A DNA stretch of 64,000 bases from Periglandula ipomoeae IasaF13 (taxonomy: Eukaryota; Ascomycota; Sordariomycetes; Hypocreales; Clavicipitaceae). Below, in pieces: positions 21,822-34,687 of this stretch (position 1 is the first letter of the stretch; every line of letters starts with the position of its first letter). The notes beneath the pieces were generated by a model. It was not told the DNA's origin and searched no databases. It worked only from the letters and a program-made list of their open reading frames with translations. Location of the stretch: contig AFRD01000135.1 in NCBI GenBank assembly GCA_000222875.2, positions 1 through 64,000 on the forward strand, in the 5' to 3' direction. The translations under genes were made by a program, and so were the position numbers.

Positions 21822-23395
21822 ACACAAAAAAGTTATTGTTCGGCTGAATGATAGACTCTGATCCTGAAGTTCCAGTAAGTGTGGAGGTCTTATCATGCCG
21901 TTGTACGATGGGAATGTGGACGGTGATGTCTCGTAGTTGCAACCAAATGCGTGTAAGTCAATGTGTGTACCATCAGCAAGCCGGGCGATTTGCAACGGAG
22001 CATGAGACGTATGCTCAACTGATCGTAGCCTCATTAAGCAGTAAAGTAAAAACTAACATATTCGGCCAAACACGAAGCAGAAAAAATGCAGTCACCAAGG
22101 CCGCCTTTCTTACTCGCACCATGTATCGTGAACAAATCCAAGCAAACAATGCCTAGCACTCCGTCATAAGCCATCATTACATCGCAAAAGCAGCAAGGAC
22201 ACTAACCCCATCTCGGTCCTCAGCCACAGACCTCCCTTTCCACCACCCAGCGGATTGGTCCAGCGGAACTCAAATAGTGGATCCACAAACAAGGTCAGAT
22301 TGATAAAAAAACGCCGAACAAGTCCGGCTGCCGGCCTTTTGAGGGAGCCCACCCCCGCCAATCAGGTGCCGAGGGAATCCAATAAGCCGCGTCTGGGGGG
22401 ATGGAACTGGCTGCGTGTCATGACGTAAAATTAGTACTGTGCGGCATTTGCAATTTGTAAATGTAAGAGACAGTGCGGATATGGAAATTGTTCACGCATG
22501 TGGTAGATGCGTTGGGCCGGGGCGGACGGGGAGGTTTTTTGGTTGTGCTTCGTATGTACGAAGTTGTCCGATTTCGCTGGGGGATGGACACGGGTAAGAG
22601 TGCCGGGGCTTATCATGGGATGTGCATGGATGGGATTCGTGGTATCTGATCGGGCTGGTTTGGACGTGATGCGCTTGTTCTTATCTTGGCTGCTTTGGTC
22701 TGGCTCGGGTGGGCTACCCTTGAGCTTGAAGTGAGAAAGTGGTAGTATACGAAGGACGTGTTGCGCATCGCGTGAACACTTCACTACGGTCAGGTAATTT
22801 TCAATGAAATTATAGTTTACTGTATAGTATGTCTGGCCCTTCTAGAAGCTATATACTACAAGCTCCTGATGCGTTTCGTGACATTTTCCAGAGTTACAGT
22901 AACATAGACTCTTCCCTCGCAGAATGGACCACGAATCCAGCTCCACCTCCACATTCAATTCCACTCCAATTGGCCACAATCTCCGTCAAACGGCGCCACT
23001 CCAGCTATTGAGACCCTCATTGAGCTTGAGAGTGGACACGGCACCCAAAGACCCTTTGTACCTTGCAGTGTCACTGTCGCATCGTAGAGTGCCATGCTAC
23101 TTCACCACACTACCCTTCCTGCTTGAATAGCATCAACAAAAAGCGACAACGGATTGGATTGGCGCTTCTTAAACGAAACATCGCCTGCTGCGAGGGCGTT
23201 GTGCGGCCGCCGTGACAAAGGGAGAGAGAGAGCGCATGGTCCTGACTCTTGCCCTGGTCTATGGTGACGACCACTCGTCCTATTGCACCATACCCTGATT
23301 GTCTCAGCCGGCTGTCCTCTCATTTGAGACGACTTGACTCTGCATTGTGCTCTTGCTCGTGCGTCTAGTCGCTCTCAACGTCCCTGATGCCTACC
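21822..23395. other. Intergenic region
   Basis: About 1.57 kb between the aminotransferase stop and the 5' region of the peptidase gene. Short frames only. A purine run (GGGAGAGAGAGAGC) lies near 23220. No gene is called. Confidence 0.45.
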
Positions 23396-23601
23396 ATGGC
23401 TCCCTTCACCGACGATCCCGATGGTCATGCACCATCGCGGCGCTCTCACGACTCGCGTCCGTGTCCACCACGAGCCTCGTCTTCGATCGACTACAAGAAG
23501 AGATGGACCGGGACTCATCCATGAAAGATGAGGTTGACTATTAAGACTCCGAGACGGGGCCCTTCCTCGGCGAGCCGGACGTGCCTCTGCAGCGCAAGCC
23601 C
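23396..23601 (+). other. Damaged 5' coding segment of the dipeptidyl aminopeptidase gene
   Basis: This segment looks like the original start of the peptidase. ATG 23396 opens MAPFTDDPDGHAPSRRSHDS. The conserved continuation SVSTTSLVFDRLQEEMDRD is in another frame, reached around 23455. That second frame is the one used by the peptidase body, but it is closed by TAA at 23542..23544 before continuing DSETGPFLGEPDV. Thus one frameshift and one in-frame stop separate this segment from the rest. Fungal DapB proteins usually have such an acidic or serine-rich cytosolic tail before the membrane anchor. Confidence 0.6.
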
Positions 23602-26134
23602 ATGAACAGGAGCCTGCGTCGCATCTTGCTGATTGTCGGCGCCGTCTTTGCCGCTCTCTGGCTCGCAGGACTGGCCGTATTCGTCATGACCGGATCCTAC
23701 AAGCACGCGAGCGACTCCGAGCACGACCCGGACGCCAACTCTCGAGGATCCGGCAAGGCGGTCACACTAGACCAGGTCCTCAACGGCTATTGGTCTCCGA
23801 AATCACAGAGCATCAGCTGGATTGCTGATCCAGACGGTGACGATGGACTGTTGCTCGAAGTCGGCACACAAGCCGGCTTCCTGATCGTCGAAGACGTGCG
23901 TGCAAACAAGGACGGCGCAGCAGCCCACGAGAACTCCGAGACCAAGCTCGCCAAGTCGCGGATGCTCATGAAGAGCCCGTACTTCCAGTACAAGGATCAA
24001 CTGAAGCAGCCGGAGTGGTGGGAGCCCAGCCCGGATCTGAAAAAGGTCCTGCTGGCGATCAACTACAAGAAGAATTGGCGACACTCCTTCACGGCAACCT
24101 ACTTCATACTCGATGTGGCATCTGGCACCACGGAGCCTCTGATCCCCGATGATGCTGACGCCGAGGTGCAGCTCGTCAACTGGAGCCCCAAGAGCGATGC
24201 GGTATCCTTCATCTTGAAAAACAACATCTACATCCGCCGACTGGTCGGTGACAAGGACGTGGTGCAGATCACCAAGGACGGTGGTCCAGAGTACTTTTAC
24301 GGAATCCCCGACTGGGTCTACGAGGAGGAAGTCTTCTCCGGTCGCTCAGCGGCATGGTGGTCTGATGATGGCAAGTATCTTGCTTTCCTGCGCACCAACG
24401 AGACCGCCGTCCCCGAGTATGGCATTGAGTACTACATCCAGCGTCCCACGGGTAAAGAACCGCTCAAGGGCGAGGAGGCGTATCCCGACGTTCGCAAGAT
24501 CAAGTATCCCAAGCCTGGAGCGCACAACCCTGTCGTCGACGTCCAGTACTACGATGTTTCCAAGGGCGATGTATACTCTGTCTCCGCGACAGACGGGTTC
24601 CCAGACGACAACCGCATCATCTCCAATGTCCTATGGGCCGGCGACAAGGTCCTGGTCAAGCAGTCCAACCGCGTAGGCGACTTCCTCAAAGTCATCCTCG
24701 TCGACCCAGCCAAGCGCGAAGCCAAAACCGTCAACAGCATCAACATTGCCGAAATCGACGGCGGGTGGTTCGAGATCTCCTACACAATGACCTACATCCC
24801 CGCGGACCCAAACAACGGCCGTCCACACGAAGGATACGTCGACACGGTAATCCACGAGGGCTACGAACATATCGGCTACTTCACCCCCATTGACAACCCG
24901 AAGCCCCTTATGCTCACCTCGGGAGACTGGGAGGTCGAAGACGCTCCCTCGGCAGTCGACCTCAAGAACAACCTCGTCTACTTTGTCGCAACAAAGGAGT
25001 CCTCCATCCAGCGCTATGTCTACTCAGTCAAGCTCGACGGTTCCAACCTGACGCCCCCTACAGACACTTCCTCCGACGGCTACTACACCGTCTCCTTCTC
25101 CTCCAACGCCGGCTTCGCCCTCCTCTCCTACAAGGGTCCCAGAACCCCCTACCAAAAAGTCATTTCCACCCCCTCGACCCCCGCCTCCTACGACCGCACC
25201 ATCGAGGACAACGCCCTCCTCGCCGACAAGGCCAAGAAGCACGAGCTGCCCATCCTCAAATACGGCACCCTCAAACTCCACGACAACATCACAGTAAACT
25301 ACCTCGAGCGCCGCCCGCGCCACTTCAACCCCAAGAAGAAATACCCCGTCCTCTTCCAGCAGTACTCAGGCCCCAAATCCCAAACCGTCACCAAGAAATT
25401 CGCCGTCGACTTCCAATCCTACGTCGCCTCCGCACTAGGCTACCTCGTCGTGACCATCGACCCCCGCGGCACAGGCTTCCTCGGTCGCAAGCACCGCGTC
25501 GTCGTCCGCTCACAGCTCGGTCTCCTCGAAGCACAAGACCACATCGCCGCAGCACAACACTACGCCTCACTACCCTACGTCGACGCATCGCGTCTCGCCC
25601 TCTGGGGCTGGTCCTACGGCGGTTTCCAAACCCTCAAGACCCTCGAGCAAGATGCTGGAAGGACATACTCGTACGGCATGGCCGTGGCGCCCGTCACAGA
25701 CTGGCGTTTCTACGATAGCATCTACACGGAGCGCTACATGCGTCTCCCGAAGGATAATCCCTCGGGCTACGACGCTTCGGCCGTTCAGAACGCCACGGCG
25801 CTCGGCATGAACAAGCGCTTCCTCATCATGCATGGCTCCGCGGATGATAACGTGCATTTTCAAAACTCGCTCAAGTTGCTGGATAAATTGGATCTGAAGC
25901 AGATTGAGAACTACGACGTGCATGTCTTTCCGGATAGTGACCATGGGATTTCCTTCCATGGGGCGAACCGCATTGTATATGATAGTAAGTATTACCTCTG
26001 TTCTACCGAATGCCATGGTACAGAATAAGAAAGCTGACTACTTACGCTCAGAATTAAATAATTGGCTTATTAATGCATTTAATGGCGAGTGGCTGAAGAT
26101 TGCGAATCCAAAGCCTATTGATACCAAGAGGTGA
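23602..26134 (+). CDS. Vacuolar dipeptidyl aminopeptidase (DPP IV family, DapB-like)
   Basis: A type II membrane serine peptidase that removes N-terminal dipeptides (X-Pro or X-Ala), in fungi usually in the vacuolar membrane. Exons 23602..25984 and 26052..26134, with a 67-bp GTAAGT...CAG intron, give 821 residues from the first Met after the lesions. A signal anchor (LLIVGAVFAALWLAGLAVFV) follows at once. The beta-propeller part holds GGPEYFYGIPDWVYEEEVF, the double-glutamate motif that grips the substrate N-terminus. The catalytic domain shows GWSYGG with the nucleophile serine, MHGSADDNVHFQN with the aspartate, and DSDHGISFHG with the histidine. The end FNGEWLKIANP matches the family. The body looks fully functional, and initiation at 23602 would only shorten the cytosolic tail. 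The frame is open upstream to 23545. Confidence 0.9.
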
Positions 26135-26808
26135 AGAGGTGGATTGAGCATTGATGCGCGGTACTGGACTGGATCATTTTAATAAATTATGTATTGTGTT
26201 TTCGGCGCGGGAGCTAGAACAGTTTATTTGATTTGGCGTAGCATTCATGAGCTGATTGTATTCTCTCAAGGCGCACTGGGGAAGACTTGCGTGTTAATTA
26301 AGTTTCAATGGCAATCCTTATTCACTGTATCAAAAGGACATCTGTCATAGAAATATAAATGCAAAATTGAATTACTATCATACAACATGCGGTAGCGTCG
26401 GTTTCCAGCCCCTACTTTGTCTCATCTGGCTCCACGTAAAAAGTCTGTCTCCAGTCTAGCTGCAGCAAACCAAATTCCCGTCATTACCACCCCTTGCCAG
26501 ATCTCGAGGCTGCCGTCCTACCGGGCGTCTCTGTAAATGGAAACTTTAAAAAGAGTACCACGATACAAGGCCAAGATCTCAGCCGCCGTCACTTTTCTCT
26601 TCGTATCTAACCATGGCGCAAAGCAAAAAGACTTTAATGGTTACATTTTTCATGAGCTCAATGATATCCCCGAGTCGTCTCCCAGTGGTAAGAGTTCGGG
26701 CGTTGGCGTGAGTTCCTGCTTTACGTCGTTGTGTCCACATGAGCAAGGCTGTGACAAGCTATGCTGGGGAATGTGTGCAGGATACCAAGCCCAGACCGGC
26801 ACTTGCAT
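26135..26808. other. Intergenic spacer between convergent genes
   Basis: The 3' flanks of the peptidase (plus) and clathrin heavy chain (minus). The first part is AT-rich. No gene is called; the 91-codon frame at 26537..26812 has no family features. Confidence 0.5.
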
Positions 26809-29800
26809 CTAGTATCCGTAGCCGGTGGGTTGCGGTGCGAAGCCGTTCGGTTGCTGGTATGGCGCGGGCGAAGTGCTGCCCATGTTGCCGCCCGGTCCAG
26901 CGGTAATCATGAGGCGACCAGCGCCCAGAATGGGGGTGTTGTCTTCGGTCTTCTCCTGCTCCTTCTCCTTGGATTTGCGAGCTTCGTTATCAGACTTCAG
27001 CAAAGCAATCTCCTTGGTTTGCTGCGCCAGCATGTTGATCATGTATGGCATTGTGAAGTCGTTGAGACCATGGCGCCATGACAGTTCCAAAACAAGATCA
27101 GGGCGGATGAGGTCATTGCAAGCGTACAGCATACCGGTATAGCACTCGCGGTGGCCAATATCGACAAACTGTTGTAGGTGCGTTGTTAGCAAAATCCATG
27201 TTTCTACAGAATACGGCTCCAACGTTGGGGACTTACGTAGCGCAGCAGGTCGTTGACAATGTCGCTCTTGCCAGAAATGACAGAGGTTTCAATAGCATCC
27301 TTGAACAACTTGTCCTGCTTCGACAAGGCAATGGACTTCTCCCATCGCTTGTTCTTGCGGTAAATGCTGGCCGCAATATGGCGGAAGAAAATCAAGTCGT
27401 GCTTCTCGAGACGACCAGCCAGCTCGTTGGCGTGATAGTTGTCGTAGTTCTGGACTGAGTCTCTCAGGGTCTTGTAGTCCTCCTCTTCGATGAGAAGGTC
27501 GTTGACAGCCTCGTTGACAGTGTGCTTGTTCTGTGATTGAACGTTGAGCAAGAACGGCTTAATAAGAGGCAAGCTGTCATTCTTCTGGAACATCTTGACG
27601 ACGCGGTTAACATCAATTCTAGGCGTCAGAGCAGCAAGAAGGTCTGTGAGTAACGAGGGATGCTGCTCGACGTAAAACTTGATTGCCCAGTAGTAAATTT
27701 CCAGGTTGGCAACCTTGACCACGATTTCCTTGAACTGCTGGTGGTCCCATGAGTTCTCGGGACGCTCGATAACAGCCAGAGCAGCGTTGTCGAATTCGTC
27801 GTAGTGGTAGTAGCAGAAGACAAGCTCAGGCCACAAGTGAGCCTCCTCGCAGGCTCGGATCATCTTGGGCATGTTCATTCTTGACCAGAAGATCTTGATG
27901 TGCTCCATCAGACGCTCAGGGTGGTACTTGGACAAAGCAATGCCCAACTCAGTGAACATTCCCATATGGGCACGCTCAAGGCCAAGACCCTGCTCGAGAA
28001 GGCTGATAAGCTCATCGAAGTATCCATTTCGCTCGTATTCCTTGACAAGGGTCTGCAGTTGCTCGGCATCGACAATCAGGTTGAGACCACATATCTGGGC
28101 AAGGCGGAACTCCTTCTTCTGCACACAGGCCTCGTGGACCTGCTTCCAGACCTTGATGTTGTTTGCTTTGCGAGCGCAGTCAACAGCAGCTTGGTAGTTG
28201 CCCAAGTGGACCAAGGTAGTAGCAAGCTTGGCCCAGTTGGAAACGCTGGTATAGAAAATCTTGGAAGCCTCGAATAACCCCTCCTCATAAGCCTTGTCAC
28301 CGGACTCCTCGATGTTTGCAACATTAGTGGCGCGCAAGAAGTCCTCGAGCTCGGGAAGTTGATCCAGGCGAGCATAGCAGAAAGCCAGAGCAGTGTCGAT
28401 GACTGGCTCTCGGAGAGTCTTGCGTGCCATACGCAGATATTTGACCAACTCCTCATTCTTGCCAGCGTGAGTGGCAATCTCAATCACCTCAGCGTGGTTC
28501 TTGGGATCTTCAGCCTTGATGTATGACTCGATTGCATCTGGGACGCGCAGGCCATCAAGCTGTGCCTTGGCAACCTTGCTCCAGACCTCGGGAATATCAA
28601 CTTCCTCAGCATAGGCTTGAGATCTGTCAATGCTGACGACGTGCTCAACGAGAACATCAACAGCAGCACTCTTGTTGTCGGCCTTCTTGTAGATCTCAAA
28701 AGCCTCCTCGAACAGACCGACATCAATACACGACGTGGAGATTTCGTCAGCATTGTATCCGTCAAGCTTGTGGATGTAGTCCATGACACGGCCCTTGTCG
28801 GCTTTGGCAGCAGTGAACATGAGCAGATTCTGCAAGTTCTGATTGTCACTGAAGGGAGATGGCTCAAGGACAATCTTCTCAAGTAGCTCAATGAGTTCGA
28901 GAGGGAGGTCATTCTCGAGGAAGGAAGCTACAGCGACAGAGACCTTGGCAGGGTCGGTGGACTCAGGGATGGCGGTGGAGGTAACTTGGTCAACCACTGA
29001 GCGGCGATGGATATTGTTCTCGCTGAGGACAAAGTTCCAAAGCTCGTTGTCTGATCTCTCCAAGAGATATCGAGCCTGAGCACGGTACATGGAGTTCTCG
29101 TTGGTGATGTTGACCAGCTCAAGGTCGTTTTGGCCCTTGGAGTAGGCAATGTAGGCCAGATTGGGGTCACGCTTCTCACAGTATTTACCGACAGTCAGCG
29201 TGTCGTACTGATCGTTCTCCTTCAGGAACTTCTCGGGGTTGTTGTTGGAGTCGATGTAGATCTTAGCCAGGGCATTGTACACAGCCTGCTGCTGGTTTCC
29301 TGCCTGCAAGGTAGCCTCCAAGAAGGGCAAAAGGAGCTTCAAGCGATTCCTCGATTCAACCTCGGACACGAGTTCATCGATGTTGATTTGCTGGGCATTG
29401 ACAGTGCCGAGAAGTTGCTTGATGATGTTCTCGTCACAATCGACATCGAGCAAGCCACCAACAACTGCGGGAGTCCTGCCTGGGTTGACGCGCTGGACAT
29501 ATGCCTCGATAGCCTGGAACTGCTGGTTCTGGTACAGGTAAAGGATTAAGTCATGAACAAAGTTGAAACGATCACAGACAATGATCAGAGGCAATTGCTC
29601 GGGCAGTTTGGCCTCCTTCAAGAAGTTCTTGACCTTCTCAGGGTTGTAGTGATTGCTGTCTCGGCAGATACGCTCAACCTCGTTGAGCTGGTTTGACTTG
29701 GTGGCAGCTTCAATGTACTTGAAGTGAACATCAGGGTCTTCCGAGAGGTTCACGATGCTGCCGAGGTAGTAAAATAGACCCTCTGAGGTCTTATACTTCT

Positions 29801-32107
29801 CGAACAAGTCAATCAGACGGACAGGTCCGAGAAGCTCTGAGTATTTAGTAGCAATGTTGACCACCGACAGGAGGTTCTGGCGAATGTTGTGCTTCATCAT
29901 AGCATCGAGACAGTCAAGGGACTGCTCGACTGAGAGCTTGCCAAAGAAGTTGCTGAACCATTCGGGGTTAAAGTTGGGGCTGCCGGGGATGTTGACAATG
30001 ACACGCTTGATTGCCTCGGGGTCTTCATACAACTCGAGAGCTTTCTGAGGCAGACCAGCTTGCTCACAAAGCTGAGCAATACGGGACTTGTCAAAGTGGG
30101 TAAACATGTCATTGCCCAGAATGGCTTCTGCGACTTGTGGTGCATGCATGAGGTTCATCTCAAGTAGCCTGATCTGTAACCTGGCATGCTCTGGTTTGTT
30201 GTCCTTGAGGGCATCCAACAAGAAGGCCGTTGCTTGCTGAACCATGCCCTGAGACTGGAAGATGTCGCAGACTCGCTCGAAATCAACCAAGGGTCCCTGC
30301 TCGCTATTGGCCAACGCCGTGGCGAAGTCGCCACCCTTCTCTGGATTGATGCGGATAATATGTTGCAGCAGTTGGATATAATCGGGTTGGTATCCTGTCT
30401 GGGCAGTGTAAGGCAGGATCTTGTCGAATTGGCCAGTCTCGGCAAAGCCAGCAACCACCTTCTGGGGAACGTTGGCCTTGAGGTAGATGCTCAAAGCCAT
30501 GTCGACGTCGTAGGGTCTGACCATGTCACCCAATTGTTCAGAGCAGTCAAGCTTGCCCTCTTTGAACCACTTCTCCAGAAGGTGCTTTCGGTTCTGTTGG
30601 AGAATGGGCGCAGCGAGCTCCAGAGTCTCATGTCGGTTCAGAGCACCCTTGTCAAGGAGCATACCGAAGTATTGAAGAGTGAAGGCTATCTGACCAGGTT
30701 GGGCTGGCAAGCGCTTGAACTTCTCGATCGTCTCTGGAGTACGAAGGAAACCTCGTGAGTTAGCCGCAATTTTGGCCGCCTCGAGGTAGTTTCCGAAGTT
30801 GAATAGCTGGTCGAACTGCTTCGCATAGAGGTTGTCCGCACCAGGGAGTCCAGCTCGGGAAGCCAGCTTGATGGTAATTTCGGTATTCGCGGGATTTTCG
30901 AGGAGGTAAGGGATGACAGTCGTTTCATCAACAGTGACGAACAGGACCTGGCCTTTGCGATTGATACTCACAAGACCGGCAGAGTCGTTGTCGGCACAGC
31001 TGGTGAAAATTGTCTCGCTCGAAATTCGGTTCATGAAGATCATGGTGCCAGTCTCGAGATCGTACAGATGAATGAAGCCGTACTTTGTGACCATGAAGAT
31101 GACGCCATACTTCTGGGAGATCTGCAAAGCAACGGGGAAGTCATTTGTAGCCTCGGGAGGGAAGAAAATCTCAACAGCCTTCTTCTGAAAGACTGGGTTG
31201 GATTCGGCGTGATCGACTTCAACGACGTGCAGTTTGGCGCCGGTGGCTGTTCGAACTGCGAAGCTGAACAACTTTGTGTCTTGAGGAGCGCCTTCCAGTC
31301 GCAAGGACCCAAAGGCCGCAGCGTGACCCTCGATGGCCTGGCTGATGCCACGGTCCTTGGAATACAGCTGCATGGCGCCGACGACACGACCCTGCTGGGA
31401 TGAAATGCCCACTACGACCATCCACTTGCCGTCCTCGTTAGCACGGTAGTTGATGATTTGGCAGCCCTAAAACGCGAAATGCAAGTTAGCCCGGGTACTT
31501 TGCGATACGAGAAACCGGAAAGCGGGGAAGACGAACATTCAAGTTGGCATTTCGCTCAAACACCTTGGCAGGAGCATCTTGGCCAGCATCGTAGACGTCC
31601 CAGTGATAGACGCTGCTGGTTGTGACGAGGCCCAGTGTAGATTCGCTAATCCACTTCCAGAACTGAACATCTTCGTTCATTGTGCAGGACTTGAGCTTCT
31701 TCTTCTGCTCCAGATCGAAGATTTGTAGCGTCCTTGATTGGGCTTTCAAGGCAATAATCTGTTTGTTCCAGTGCATGATGGCACTGTCGGCCTTGATGGG
31801 CCGCCGTGTTACATTGTTGCCATTCTTCAGCTCAACAATGACGACCTCGGGCTGCGCTGCTTCACTCTTCTTCTCGCGGATACACACATATGAATCGGAT
31901 TCTAGTGTCTGTATATTATGAAATGATTAGATTGGTGCCTGACGGAGACAAAACACCCTCAATTTCCAACTGCGGACAGCAAAGAAATGGAGGTATGAGA
32001 GGCGGGAAGAATGGACTAACGCAGGAGTTGAAGCCGATTGATTGCGTGTCCACTCCAACATTAGCGAGCTGGACCAGCTCCTGAAACTTGATGGGAAGAG
32101 GCGCCAT
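26809..32107 (-). CDS. CHC1: Clathrin heavy chain
   Basis: The structural leg of the clathrin triskelion, forming coats for endocytosis and Golgi-endosome transport. Exons are 32021..32107, 31537..31908, 27237..31466 and 26809..27168, 5049 nt, 1682 residues, the usual family length. The N-terminus MAPLPIKFQELVQLANVGV begins the seven-bladed beta-propeller; splicing joins FNSC to TLESDSYVCIREK and then NANLN to GCQIINYR. The large exon encodes the alpha-zigzag legs of clathrin repeats, for example RIAQLCEQAGLPQKALELY and IEKFKRLPAQPGQ. The last exon contains VDIGHRECYTGMLYACNDLI and the trimerisation and light-chain region. The C-terminus is rich in Gly, Pro, Gln and Tyr (ending QPTGYGY), an uncoating-chaperone-type tail. 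Introns are GT-AG with donors GTTAGT, GTTCGT and GTAAGT. Confidence 0.98.
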
Positions 32108-33629
32108 TGCGGCGAACTCAACCTGCTATGTCGAATAGGAAAGCAGACAGGGAGATTATATCGTCGCCGCTCGTTTGGATGCAATTGATGCCGTTCGCGA
32201 AATCACAGGTTGTGGCTGATCAGTCGATGACAGTTCAAAGTGGATGCCTGGTGACGACGTAGGGAGAACTTGGCGGAAGCTTCCATGCGCCGAGCGGTAC
32301 AAGCGGGAAAGCAGTTGCGAAACGGAGAAGGAACAAAAACGAAACGGCAAAGGATCGAGGTGAAAAGTGAGAAAATGAAGGTGACAGGATCGCGTCCGTG
32401 AACTGCTGATGGGCAAGCAGACGGGGTGATCGCGGGAGGGTTTGGAGATGATTACGTTGTTTAGGGATCGATCAGGAGAAGAGTGTCTTGATCCCTTCGC
32501 GACCTGGCTGGCCAACGAGGCAGGTGCATGGAGCTGCAGCTAGGAGCTGGCCAATGGCCTGTCGGAAGAGCCATGAGGGATTAAAGAAGTTCCGGCCCAG
32601 ATGGCCAGCGAGCTCAAGCTGTTGCCCCAGATGGCACGTGCACGTCATCAAGCAGGAGTGTCAAGGGGGAACGTTGGAACATTCGATGGGCATGTAGGAA
32701 AATAGTTATAGGTGCCGCACAGTGTCGGAACAGAGTAAGGCGGAATGTTTAAAAGCAGTCTTCAAACTCTGCAGATGCTTGAACAAGATAAACAGGGAAT
32801 TAATTATGCAGAATGTGACTGCAAGTCTGCACATAACAGCCCAGGGTGTTGATGCAACTGCAAGGTTTCCAGTTGTACCTTAACTCGCAGACCTCTGCCA
32901 TCCAAGACAAGCCAGGTCAGTTCCAGTTGGCCGCAGGTGCCGTAGGTAGGTACCTAGGTAGGTAGGTAGACCTGGCACACAGGGGACAGTTTAATCCGGT
33001 AGCGACAAGCACTAAAGCCACAGAGTGACTACTAGCTTAAATTGTCCCCTGCGTGCCTGGCCAGCTGGTAGCTTCTCACAAAAGATGACAGCTGCCGCCC
33101 AAGGCCCACCAACTGAGACACTCCTACCAAAGGCACCTTTCCCTTCCCACACTTGCCAACTCGACCGTTAGATGATGAGTTGCGGTGATTGGCTCGTAAT
33201 AATTCTTCTTCGTTAAGCCAAGCTTGTCGAGATACGAGACGAGTATCTTCGCAGCCCACAATGTTGCTTTCAAGGACTAGCGAGTGAACTAAGCATTAAC
33301 TTAGGATACGGTCAGCCTGGACGAATCGGCATTAACGTCGTCCCTTCCGCGCCATTGCAGATACATATCACCACTAGTGTATTGCAAAGGTCTCCTCCTT
33401 GTCTTCGAAGACTACGACCTCAGGAAGATAACCTTTCCTCGATATTAAAGCAAATTTGCTCACCGGATTGGGGATTTAGCAGTGGCAATGACAAGGGCCT
33501 GAGTGACCTCATCCGAAGCTATCACTGCTCGCACAGACACGACTACAACTGTTACATCAATGATGTTTTGAACCGCTGTGTCATGTAAATTGCAACTACT
33601 CTGGTTTATAATAATCAAGAATCCCTCTT
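32108..33629. other. Intergenic: clathrin promoter with short repeats
   Basis: About 1.5 kb upstream of the clathrin gene. It holds a TAGG-type repeat at about 32942-32969 and an imperfect 24-bp inverted repeat (32971-32994 with 33037-33060). No gene is called. Confidence 0.5.
32942..33060. repeat. GTAG/TAGG tandem repeat with adjoining inverted repeat
   Basis: Copies of GTAGGTAG and TACCTAGGTAGG fill 32942-32969. Directly next to them, 32971-32994 (CCTGGCACACAGGGGACAGT and on) pairs with 33037-33060 in inverted orientation with three mismatches over 24 positions. The spacer is 42 bp. It could be a small remnant of a terminal-repeat element or a hairpin; TAGG runs of this kind are common in Sordariomycete intergenic DNA. 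Confidence 0.7.
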
Positions 33630-34687
33630 CTAAGCGTACTTCTTGACCATCTTCAGCAGCGCCTCATTGACCTCCTTGGGGCTCGTGGCATTGAGGTAGT
33701 GGCCACCTCCATCGACAAAGGTCAGTGTCGCTTCTGGAGACGCCGTGAAGAGCTTGATATGTTCTTTGGGCACGATGTTGCCGAACACAGAGTCCTCAGA
33801 GCCCTAGAAGCGGGACAGGGTGTGTTAGTTGCCAAGCAAAGCCGATATGGACATCGAAACAAATGAAACATAAATAGTACACACCTGGAGCCAGTACACG
33901 GGGCACTTCACGTGCCGGAGACGGAACAGAAGACCATCCCGTTCCAAGAGACATGCCAGAGCCATACGCAACTTTCGACGACCCTCGTCACCGGAGTAGA
34001 CGGATTTGAGCGTTGCATCCCAGAAGGAGAGTGTCTCAGGAGCAACGGTCCCTGAGAAGCCCAATTGGGCGACCATACCACGCCATACCTCGTCAACTAC
34101 AAAGTCGGGAGTTGGTGTGGCGCTGCACCAACTATCGTAGAAAGGAGCCAGCTGGGTTTGAGGATCCCAGCAACCCTTCTCACGGGATACGGCTGACTCA
34201 CAGTCCATGGAAGTGCCGAGAGGCAGGAGACCGAGTATCTGGGCATATTAATATCTACTTGCATTCTGGGAAATTTTATACACCTTGTTTTTCCGGAGTA
34301 ATGCTTAGGTGTTGAACATACCCTGTCGGGGGCCAGGAGAGCCATGCGAACTACCATCCATCCTCCCTGGCTGGTTCCGACGGCAAACGCCTTCTCAACA
34401 TGAAGCGCGTCCATCACCTGCAAGGCCATGATGGCTGTGTCCCAGTACGTGAACTGCTCAGAAGGTGAGCTGGTTGCGCCATGGCCGAGTGGCTCAATGG
34501 CCAGTAGATTGACCGCATCGGTCAGAGCCTGGTTCTCAAACTGCACGTTGTACAAGGATGAGGTTGTGCACATGGAGTTGATGAGCACAACTGTGGGCTT
34601 CGAGGAGTCCAGCGAGGCACCAGAGAGTCTATACCCGGCTTTGATGCCGCCCAGATGGGGGACGTCGACTGTCGTCGTTGCTGCCAT
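33630..34687 (-). CDS. Alpha/beta hydrolase
   Basis: Three exons, 34322..34687, 33885..34238 and 33630..33803, with GT-AG introns of 83 and 81 bp, encode 297 residues. The fold landmarks are in order. PTVVLINSMCTT supplies the oxyanion strand. LLAIEPLGHGATSSP is the HG-type loop after strand 4. AFAVGTSQGGWM is the nucleophile elbow (G-x-S-x-G). PVYWLQ joins GSEDSVF across the second intron and holds the acid residue, and DGGGHYLNA holds the histidine. There is no signal peptide or membrane segment, so it is probably cytosolic. The substrate is not readable; esterase or lactonase activity is likely from the fold alone. The start ATG at 34687 fits the family's usual short N-terminus. Confidence 0.88.

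Noticed and set aside
24248..24676. Second-frame open stretch inside the peptidase gene
   Set aside because: Ser/Thr/Arg-rich shadow in another frame of a well-supported gene.
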